Origin: Antrihabitans stalactiti
GTDB taxonomy: Bacteria; Actinomycetota; Actinomycetes; Mycobacteriales; Mycobacteriaceae
Assembly (NCBI RefSeq): GCF_012932915.1
Contig: NZ_VCQU01000004.1
Location: 248,001-312,000 of the forward strand
Reading direction: 5' to 3'
DNA length: 64,000 nt
Shown: positions 9,119 to 15,714 of the stretch, piece after piece
Position numbering within the stretch: position 1 is the first letter of the stretch
Layout of the letters: the number at the start of each line of letters is the position of its first letter
Program-made: the position numbers and the translations under genes
Notes under the pieces: model-generated
The model's database searches: none
The model's input: the letters and a program-made list of their open reading frames with translations, nothing else
Told to the model about the DNA's origin: nothing

Positions 9119-9139
9119 AACCAACGACACCTATTCGAA
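9102..9139 (+). repeat. 19-bp tandem duplication at the rsgA stop codon
   Basis: Two adjacent copies of CCAACGACACCTATT-N-GAA (9102-9120 and 9121-9139) differ only at N (A versus C). The first copy contains the rsgA stop TAG; the second would read TCG. Confidence 0.85.
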
Positions 9140-9167
9140 CCGTGCGCGATTTTTACCCTTGGAAGGG

Positions 9168-10376
9168 TTAGACGCGCGCACGGGAACGGAGGGCACTGAG
9201 CAGGCCGTGGCGCTTCCCCGTCACCGGATCGATAACCGGCTTGGGGTCGACGAACTTTCGCTCGGATGCCGTCTCAGGCGCATCGTCGGACGTCGACTTC
9301 AGGTACTTGTTCGGCAGCGCGAGCTTGGCGATCGTCCGCCACGACTTCAGGTACTGCAACGGCAGCGAGCCGGTGGTGTACGGGAGGTCGTACTTGTCGG
9401 CCAGCGCGCGCACCCGTACCGAGATCTCCCGGTACCGATTGCTCGGCAGGTCGGGGAACAGGTGGTGCTCGATCTGGTAGCTCAGGTTGCCGCTCATGAA
9501 GGCGAGGATCGGGCCCGACTCGAAGTTCGCGCTCCCCAACATCTGCCGCAGGTACCACTCGGCCTGTGTTTCGTTCTCGATGTCGGCTTTGGTGAACTTC
9601 TCCGCGCCGTCGGGGAAATGGCCGCAGAAGATGATCGCGTTCGTCCACACGTTGCGGATGATGTTGGCAGTGAAGTTCGCGGCCAGCGTCGAGAGAAACG
9701 CCGGGCCCGTCAACAGCGGGAAGATGATGTAGTCCTTGGCGACCTGACGGCCAGCCTTCTCCAGCACCTCACGACGCTTGCGTTCGAACTCGTCGCGATC
9801 CGCGCGCCCTGCCGCCACCTTGCCCAGCTCGAGATGCTGGACGGCGACGCCCCACTCGAAGAAGAGCTGGAGCACCAGGTTGTAGATCGGGTTGCCGAGA
9901 TAGAACGGCTTCCAACGCTGGTCGCGCGTGACGCGGATCAATCCGTAGCCCACGTCGTCGTCCATCCCGAGCACGTTCGTGTACTTGTGATGGATGTAGT
10001 TGTGGGTCTGTTTCCAGTGCGCCGACGGGTCCGGGTTGTCCCACTCCCACGTCGTCGAGTGGATCTCCGGATCGTTCATCCAGTCCCACTGGCCATGCAT
10101 GACGTTGTGGCCGATTTCCATGTTCTCGATGATCTTCGCGGCACCGAGCATCGCGGTCCCTGCGAGCCAGGCCGGCGGGAACAGGCTCGCAAACAAGGTT
10201 GCTCGACCGCCGATTTCGAGTGCCCGCTGCAGGCGGATCGTGTTGCGGATGTAGCGCGCATCGCGCTCGCCTCGTGAAGATTCGATATCTCGCCGGATGG
10301 CGTCGAGCTCGATTCCCAGGGCTTCTACGTCCGCCTCGGTGAGGTGTGCGTACTCCTTGATATGCGAAATCGCCAT
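9168..10376 (-). CDS. Membrane fatty-acyl desaturase (DesA3-like), copy 1
   Basis: A 402-residue di-iron acyl-CoA desaturase. Histidine boxes: H90-x3-H94 (HNVMHGQWDW), H125-x3-HH (HNYIHHKYTN) and QIEHHLFPDLP. Hydrophobic segments lie between them. DesA3 of M. tuberculosis (Rv3229c) makes oleic acid from stearoyl-CoA using the reductase encoded next to it. This copy is closely related to the next gene upstream, so the pair arose by tandem duplication. A palindromic operator ends four bases from its ATG. The distal end faces rsgA. Confidence 0.92.
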   Translation of the reverse strand: MAISHIKEYAHLTEADVEALGIELDAIRRDIESSRGERDARYIRNTIRLQRALEIGGRATLFASLFPPAWLAGTAMLGAAKIIENMEIGHNVMHGQWDWMNDPEIHSTTWEWDNPDPSAHWKQTHNYIHHKYTNVLGMDDDVGYGLIRVTRDQRWKPFYLGNPIYNLVLQLFFEWGVAVQHLELGKVAAGRADRDEFERKRREVLEKAGRQVAKDYIIFPLLTGPAFLSTLAANFTANIIRNVWTNAIIFCGHFPDGAEKFTKADIENETQAEWYLRQMLGSANFESGPILAFMSGNLSYQIEHHLFPDLPSNRYREISVRVRALADKYDLPYTTGSLPLQYLKSWRTIAKLALPNKYLKSTSDDAPETASERKFVDPKPVIDPVTGKRHGLLSALRSRARV

Positions 10377-10380
10377 GATC

Positions 10381-10409
10381 CTACGATACCGTAAGTTACG
10401 GGACCGTAG
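10381..10409. promoter_or_regulatory. Palindromic operator before desaturase copy 1
   Basis: Half-sites CTACGATACCGTAA and TTACGGGACCGTAG are arranged symmetrically around a single G; 12 of 14 base pairs are complementary. A regulator bound here would cover the ribosome-binding region and probably the promoter. A related sequence lies upstream of the reductase gene (13057-13085). Confidence 0.7.
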
Positions 10410-10459
10410 GTTAGCGAACGGTGGTGTGAAATAGCTCTCAGTTGCTGGTGGGAGCGTTA

Positions 10460-11827
10460 TCAGACGCGGCGAAACCGGCGCAAACCTCGCGCACGCTGCC
10501 CGTCGAGAGCCGCCTTACCCTTGGCTTTCTGCTCATCGAGAGCAGCCTTGCCTTTCGCCTTCTGCTCTTTCAGCGCGGCCTTCGCTTCGGCCTTCTTCTC
10601 TTTGAGCGCAGCCTTGGCCTCGTTCATTGCCGAACGCAATCCGCGGTGCTGCCCGGTCGCCGAATCGATGCGCAACGCATTCATCGTTTCGGTGAGATGG
10701 GCGAATCGATGCTCCGACGACGTTTCTGGCGCGTCGTCTGCGGTCCGCTTGAGGAATCGGTCCGGCAGGGCGAGCTTGTGAATCGTGCGGAAGGCCAGCA
10801 TGTACTGCTTGCCGATGGACCCGGTGGTGTACGGCAGGTCGTACTTGTCGCACAACGCCCGCACCCGGACCGAGATTTCGGCATACCGGTTGCTCGGCAG
10901 GTCCGGGAACAGGTGGTGCTCGATCTGGTAGCTCAGGTTGCCGCTCATGAACGCCATGACCGGTCCTGATTCGAAGTTCGCGCTGCCGAGCATCTGGCGC
11001 AGATACCACTCGGCGCGAGTCTCGTTCTCGAAGTGCTCGACGGTGAACTTCTCGGCACCGTCGGGGAAATGGCCGCAGAAGATCACGGCGTATGCCCACA
11101 GGTTGCGGACCAGATTCGCGGTCGCGTTCGCGGTCAGCGTGGACTTCCACGCCGGACCGGTGAGGGCCGGGTAGATGACGAAATCCTTCGACGCCTGGCG
11201 CGCGACCTTCCCGAAAAACTCTTTGTTCGGCTCGGAAAGCAGCTGCATGGGATCTACTCCCATCAGCTCCTTCTGCTTGTCCAAGTCGTGCAGGGCAATA
11301 CCCCACTCGAAGGTGGCCGCGAGCAGAACGTTGGCGATCGGCTGGATGAGGTTGATCGGCCGCCACTCTTCGTCACGAGTCATGCGCAGGATGCCGAAGC
11401 CGATGTCGTCGTCCATGCCGACGATGTTGGTGTAGGTGTGATGGGAGTAGTTGTGTGCGCGTTTCCACTGCGGCGACGGCCCGACCTGGTCCCACTCCCA
11501 GAACGCGGAGTGAATCTCCGGATCGTTCATCCAGTCCCACTGGCCGTGGCTGACGTTGTGGCTGATCTCCATGTTCTCGATGATCTTGGCGACCGACAGC
11601 AATGCCGTTCCCGCCAGCCACGCCGGCCGATATTTGCTGGCAAGCAGCGTCACACGGCCCGCAGCCTCGAGGTAGCGCTGCAGCCGGATGGTGTTCCTGA
11701 TGTAGCGCGCATCGCGCACACCCCGTGACTCTTCGACGTCACGTCGGATGGTGTCGAGCTCGCGACCGAGCGCTTCGATGTCCGCCGCAGTCAGGTGCGA
11801 GAACTGTTTGATGTCGGTGATGGCCAC
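10460..11827 (-). CDS. Membrane fatty-acyl desaturase (DesA3-like), copy 2, with Lys/Ala-rich tail
   Basis: A 455-residue paralogue of the downstream desaturase, with the same three histidine boxes (HNVSHGQWDW, HNYSHHTYTN, QIEHHLFPDLP). Unlike copy 1 it has a C-terminal extension of about 50 residues made of imperfect Lys/Ala repeats (KAALKEKKAEAKAALKEQKA, then KGKAALDEQKAKGKAALDG). The tail resembles basic tails on mycobacterial envelope proteins; its role is unknown. It lies 63 bases downstream of the reductase gene and is probably co-transcribed with it. Confidence 0.92.
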   Translation of the reverse strand: MAITDIKQFSHLTAADIEALGRELDTIRRDVEESRGVRDARYIRNTIRLQRYLEAAGRVTLLASKYRPAWLAGTALLSVAKIIENMEISHNVSHGQWDWMNDPEIHSAFWEWDQVGPSPQWKRAHNYSHHTYTNIVGMDDDIGFGILRMTRDEEWRPINLIQPIANVLLAATFEWGIALHDLDKQKELMGVDPMQLLSEPNKEFFGKVARQASKDFVIYPALTGPAWKSTLTANATANLVRNLWAYAVIFCGHFPDGAEKFTVEHFENETRAEWYLRQMLGSANFESGPVMAFMSGNLSYQIEHHLFPDLPSNRYAEISVRVRALCDKYDLPYTTGSIGKQYMLAFRTIHKLALPDRFLKRTADDAPETSSEHRFAHLTETMNALRIDSATGQHRGLRSAMNEAKAALKEKKAEAKAALKEQKAKGKAALDEQKAKGKAALDGQRARGLRRFRRV

Positions 11828-11890
11828 CGCGTTCCTCCGATTATTTCTTTTCGAACACGGTAGCCCGTGCTAGCGAACTACGGGCAAAGG

Positions 11891-13006
11891 TTACAAGTCG
11901 AGGGTGCAATCGCCTGCAGCGACAGAGATGCAGGTTTGGATCCGGTCACCCTCACGCCGCTCCTCGCCGGAGCGGAGGTCGCGCACGTAGCCCTTGGTCA
12001 ATGGGACAACACACGATTGACAGATACCCATTCGACAACCGAAAGGCATCTGCACACCGACCTGCTCGCCAGCCTGCAGGAGACTGGTCGCGCCGTCCAC
12101 TTCCACGGACCGATCGGACCGCGCGAACCGGATCGTGCCGCCGGTCCCCTCGTTGTCCGAACGGGCGATTTCGAACCGCTCCTGATGCAGTTGATCCGCG
12201 AGACCCGCATCACGCCAGACCTTTTCGATCTCGTCCAGCATCGCCAGCGGCCCGCATGCCCAGGTCTGACGTTCACGCCAGTCGCCGAAGAGCTCGTCGA
12301 GCGACGCGAGCGAGAATTTCCCTTGCGATCGGGTGAGCTGGATATGCGACACGTACGTCGGATTCGTCGCCGCGATTCCTGCGATCTCGTCCGCGAACAT
12401 CACGTCGTCGGTGGTCGGCGCCGAGTGAACGTGGACGACGTCGGGCAATTGCCCTCGCCGAGTCATCGTTCGCAGCATCGCAATCACTGGAGTGATGCCG
12501 CTGCCAGCGGTGATGAACAGAATCTTCTCGGGTGGCGGATCCGGCAGAGCGAAATCACCCTTGGGCGCCGCCAAACGGACGATGGTGCCGGACGGCACTC
12601 CCCCGACGATATGACTGGAGAGAAAGCCCTCCGGCATCGCCTTGACCGTGATGGAAATGAGCTTGCTCTTCCAACTCGGCGGCGTCGTCAGCGAATACGA
12701 CCGCCAATGCCATCTGCCGTCGATGTGCAGCCCGATTCCGATGTACTGCCCCGGCTTGTAGCCGAAATCGAAACCCCATCCCGGCTTGATGACCAGCGTC
12801 GCCGAATCGGCCGTTTCCTTCCGGACCTCGACGATTTGACCACGCAGCTCACGCGCAGACCACAACGGATTTGCGAGGTGCAGATAGTCGTCAGGAAGCA
12901 GCGGCGTCGTAATTCTCGCTACCGCGCCGCGCAACAGATTAAGGCCAGGCCTCCGGGGCGCTGCCACGTTCGCAGCTGGCGCCTCGAGCCATTCCTTCAA
13001 GCCCAT
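11891..13006 (-). CDS. Ferredoxin-type oxidoreductase partner of the desaturases (Rv3230c-like)
   Basis: About 371 residues: an FAD domain (RSYSLTTPP flavin motif), an NAD(P)H domain ([14 protein letters not shown], then [10 protein letters not shown]), and a C-terminal plant-type [2Fe-2S] ferredoxin domain with CRMGICQSC and a distal TC. It passes electrons from NADPH to the di-iron desaturase. The ATG at 13006 is chosen for GGATAGG four bases upstream. A start 25 codons earlier would place the operator inside the coding region. Upstream of desaturase copy 2 on the same strand. Confidence 0.92.
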   Translation of the reverse strand: MGLKEWLEAPAANVAAPRRPGLNLLRGAVARITTPLLPDDYLHLANPLWSARELRGQIVEVRKETADSATLVIKPGWGFDFGYKPGQYIGIGLHIDGRWHWRSYSLTTPPSWKSKLISITVKAMPEGFLSSHIVGGVPSGTIVRLAAPKGDFALPDPPPEKILFITAGSGITPVIAMLRTMTRRGQLPDVVHVHSAPTTDDVMFADEIAGIAATNPTYVSHIQLTRSQGKFSLASLDELFGDWRERQTWACGPLAMLDEIEKVWRDAGLADQLHQERFEIARSDNEGTGGTIRFARSDRSVEVDGATSLLQAGEQVGVQMPFGCRMGICQSCVVPLTKGYVRDLRSGEERREGDRIQTCISVAAGDCTLDL

Positions 13007-13056
13007 ACCTATCCAATCTGTCGCCGACAGCCTACCCTCACCTTCCCAGAAATAGG

Positions 13057-13085
13057 TTACGGCATCGTAAGTTACTCGCAAGTAA
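13057..13085. promoter_or_regulatory. Operator-like sequence before the reductase gene
   Basis: TTACGGCATCGTAA, then G, then TTACTCGCAAGTAA. The left half and centre match the operator at 10381-10409 with transitions only (YTACGRYAYCGTAA-G-TTAC). It lies about 50 bases upstream of the chosen start, where a promoter is expected. Confidence 0.6.
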
Positions 13086-13099
13086 TACGCGTGGTCCGC

Positions 13100-13624
13100 T
13101 CACATGAGTTCGAGCAAGAACGGCAGCTCTTGCGTTGCGTACCAAGCCAATTCATGATCTTCGGCATCGCCGACCAAGAATTCCGCCTCGGTATCACCGA
13201 GGTCTGCGTCGTCGACCACCTCGATCGCCTTCGCAATAGTCGGCTCGGCCTCAGCCAGATCGACATGGGCCGACGCGACTTGCGTGTAGCTGATCGGACC
13301 GGCCAGACGAACCACCGCATCATCGAGGTCCGGCCGCAGTTTTGCGTCGTCGACGTCGGCAGCAATCACCGCGCGGCGCCACACCGGTTCACCCGTCACG
13401 TGAACCGCTTCGCTGCCGTCGAGGTGCTCGGACGCGAGCAGTCGAAGCGACGCCCGTGCGGCCTCGGCCATGGCAACCTCGCCGAGCTCGTCGTCGTCAC
13501 CCGACGAATACGCCTCGCGCAAGGTAGGCGTGATGGCGAACGCCGTCCCGTTGATCGGCTGCAGCTCCCTATCTGCGACGAGCTGTCGCAACATCCGGAT
13601 GGTCGCGGGAATGTAGACCCTCAC
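13100..13624 (-). CDS. DUF6912-family protein (Rv3231c-like)
   Basis: A 174-residue acidic, cytoplasmic-looking protein starting MRVYIPATI. It has a low-complexity acidic segment (SSGDDDELGE) and ends in LLELM. The size and position match M. tuberculosis Rv3231c. No catalytic motif or membrane segment is visible, and function is unknown. It lies 12 bases after the WS/DGAT stop and directly upstream of the reductase operator. Confidence 0.72.
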   Translation of the reverse strand: MRVYIPATIRMLRQLVADRELQPINGTAFAITPTLREAYSSGDDDELGEVAMAEAARASLRLLASEHLDGSEAVHVTGEPVWRRAVIAADVDDAKLRPDLDDAVVRLAGPISYTQVASAHVDLAEAEPTIAKAIEVVDDADLGDTEAEFLVGDAEDHELAWYATQELPFLLELM

Positions 13625-13636
13625 GAAGCGCTCACG

Positions 13637-15055
13637 TCAGGCACAGGCATTGAGCAATTCCTCCAACGATTCGTACAAGAGTGCCGTCATCACATCGACA
13701 TCCGCCATGGCTTCGCGGTCGGCATTCAAACCGTAGTAGACCTTGCCGTCATATGACGTGAGGCCGATGCTCATCGCCTGATTTCGCAACAGCGGCGAGA
13801 CCGGATACATCTCAAGAGCTCGCGCTCCACCGATGTACATCGGGATCTGCGGACCCGGCGCGTTCGTGATGAGCAGGTCGAACGTGCGCTGGGAGTAACT
13901 GCTCGCGGCTCGCACGCTCATCGCATGCAGGCTTGCGGGCGCGAAACCAGCAAGGCGAACCAACGTGCGTGCGGTGACGCTGCGCGTTTCGCGTCCGTGC
14001 GCCTCCGTCGCATGCGAGATGTGCGACAGCCGGATCACCTGATTCGGCTCGCCGACCGGTAGATCGACGACGAACGACGACAGCTCACTGCCCGAGATGC
14101 TCGTTCCGTCGCCCAGATCGCCGACGTAGACCGACATCGGAACGAACGCCCGGACCGTCGTGTATACCGTCACCGGTTCGCCGCGTGAGAGCAGCCAGGT
14201 GCGCAGGGCGCCGGTGACGGTGGCGAGAATCGCGTCGTTGATCGAGCACCCGAAATGCGCTCGGATCTTGCGATAGTCCTGCAGATCGGTCTTCACGACG
14301 TCGAACCGACGGTTGCGCGAGATCGATGCGTTCAGCGGGCTCGACGCCGCGTTGTCGCTTTTGGAGTGCAAGCCGGCAGCGACTCGGCCGAACGCCTTTG
14401 CGGTGTAGCCCGCTGCCCTGCCAGCATTTCCCACGACGCGGCGTGCGATCTCCACTCCGTCACCTGGCCTGGTCACGACCTCAGCCAGTGCGCTGACCGC
14501 CAATTGCGCGTCGCCGGGCTCCTCGCCGGGCATCCACAGATCGTCCGCAACTGCGCGCGGAGTATTGCTCGAGTCCAGAATCACATGCCCGATTTCGAGG
14601 GCCTCGTCACCGTCGACCAGAGCACTGTGCGACTTGGTGAAAATCGCGCACCGGTTGTCCGACAGCCCCTCGACGAGATACATCTCCCAGAGTGGCATGT
14701 TGCGGTCCAGCGGCCGGGACGACAGCCGGGCCACCAGCTCGTAGAGCTGTTGATCCGAGCCTGGACGCGGCAATGCCGAACGGCGAATGTGATAGCTGAT
14801 GTCGAACTCGCTGTCGTCCACCCACACCGGCCGACCGAGTCCGAACGGGACCTCACGAACCTTCTGTCTATATCTCGGAACCAGGCACAGCCGCTTCTCG
14901 ACGATGTCGAGCAAGGTCTCATAGGAGAGCGCGCCGTTGACGTTCTCGAGAATCGCCAAGGAGCCGATATGCATCGGCGTACTGCTCGCCTCTGATTCGT
15001 AGAACGCCGCGTCCTGCGGTGTCAGCCTGCTGACCATTGTGTGCAATGACTCCAT
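13637..15055 (-). CDS. WS/DGAT-family O-acyltransferase with altered HHxxxDG motif
   Basis: A 472-residue member of the wax ester synthase/diacylglycerol acyltransferase family (Tgs), which makes triacylglycerol or wax esters from acyl-CoA. The N-terminus (RLTPQDAAFYESEASSTPMH), the PLWEMYLVEGL segment and the C-terminal NAPGP motif are standard. The active-site motif reads H143-S144-ALVDG, so the second His of HHxxxDG is Ser. Met7 (15037) is an equally plausible start. Gene position corresponds to Rv3233c/Rv3234c (tgs3). Confidence 0.88.
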   Translation of the reverse strand: MESLHTMVSRLTPQDAAFYESEASSTPMHIGSLAILENVNGALSYETLLDIVEKRLCLVPRYRQKVREVPFGLGRPVWVDDSEFDISYHIRRSALPRPGSDQQLYELVARLSSRPLDRNMPLWEMYLVEGLSDNRCAIFTKSHSALVDGDEALEIGHVILDSSNTPRAVADDLWMPGEEPGDAQLAVSALAEVVTRPGDGVEIARRVVGNAGRAAGYTAKAFGRVAAGLHSKSDNAASSPLNASISRNRRFDVVKTDLQDYRKIRAHFGCSINDAILATVTGALRTWLLSRGEPVTVYTTVRAFVPMSVYVGDLGDGTSISGSELSSFVVDLPVGEPNQVIRLSHISHATEAHGRETRSVTARTLVRLAGFAPASLHAMSVRAASSYSQRTFDLLITNAPGPQIPMYIGGARALEMYPVSPLLRNQAMSIGLTSYDGKVYYGLNADREAMADVDVMTALLYESLEELLNACA

Positions 15056-15161
15056 TCGGTGCTGCGCTCCAGGCGCGTCACACTTACCCTAATCTGCAGG
15101 GTCCGGACGGCGGTCGAAGTCCACCACGTAAGGTAGGCGGCGCTGGGCCAATGGGGGGAAC

Positions 15162-15662
15162 ATGAACCGAGCACGATCGTATTTGTCGCGCGCGCCGCAC
15201 TGCGAGCCACCGCTCGCCGAGGCGCTCGACACTGCCGCGGACGCGCCGTCCGGGCGCTGCCTGCCGCAGCTGACGCACTCCACGCGCCGCTCACCGCACA
15301 GCGGCCGATCGCCCGGCACCACTGCCGTATCGAAACGCGAACTCCCGATCACTGCAAAGAGATTCGCCGAGACTGTGTTTCGGCTGGCACTCGAAGTCGT
15401 CGACCGCAGACGCTCACCAGCTCAGCTACGGACCGTGCTGGACCCGGCGCTCGTCGACATGCTGCGAACGCTCTCCACCGCCGCACTCCCAGGCCGCGAC
15501 CTCGGGGCCGCGACGCTTGGGCACGTCCACCTGAAGACGATCGACGCCGGCAACGCCGAGGTCTTCGGCACCTACAACCGGGGTCCGCGCGTGTTCGCCA
15601 TCGCGGGCAAAGTGCGCCTGCACAACGGCAGTTGGCAGGTCACCTCACTCCGCATCGTGTAG
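15162..15662 (+). CDS. Rv3235-family protein
   Basis: A 166-residue protein. The first 55 residues are rich in Arg, Pro and Ser and look disordered. A compact conserved domain follows (about 60-166: AETVFRLALEVVDRRRSPAQ, then HVHLKTIDAGNAEV and VFAIAGKVRLHNGSWQVTSL). GGGGGGAAC precedes the ATG. It is a monocistronic plus-strand gene between two minus-strand operons, as Rv3235 is in M. tuberculosis. Function unknown; an NTF2-like fold is possible. Confidence 0.75.
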   Translation: MNRARSYLSRAPHCEPPLAEALDTAADAPSGRCLPQLTHSTRRSPHSGRSPGTTAVSKRELPITAKRFAETVFRLALEVVDRRRSPAQLRTVLDPALVDMLRTLSTAALPGRDLGAATLGHVHLKTIDAGNAEVFGTYNRGPRVFAIAGKVRLHNGSWQVTSLRIV

Positions 15663-15664
15663 CC

Positions 15665-15714
15665 CCCTCGTGAGTCTTTTTGGAGTCCAGGGACTCCAAA
15701 AAGACTCACGAGGG
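15665..15714. repeat. Dispersed intergenic palindrome, copy B (perfect)
   Basis: A perfect 50 bp palindrome with 24-base arms and a two-base centre: arm CCCTCGTGAGTCTTTTTGGA then GTCC, centre AG, and the exact reverse complement. It fills the whole gap between the Rv3235-like stop (15662) and the secA1 stop (15715), two convergent genes, so here it could end transcripts from both sides. Copies A and C are at 1999-2046 and 51087-51136. Confidence 0.95.

Noticed and set aside
9140-9167. Terminator between rsgA and desaturase copy 1
   Set aside because: Only a short ACCCTT/AAGGGT stem with no T tract on the proper side for either gene.
11848-11880. Third copy of the desaturase operator upstream of desaturase copy 2
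   Set aside because: CACGG-TAGC-CCGTG is a small inverted repeat but lacks the CGTAAGTTAC core of the two matching sites.
15665-15714. Classical rho-independent terminator
   Set aside because: On both strands the T run is inside the stem and not after it, and the other two copies are not at gene ends in the same way. Listed as a repeat instead.
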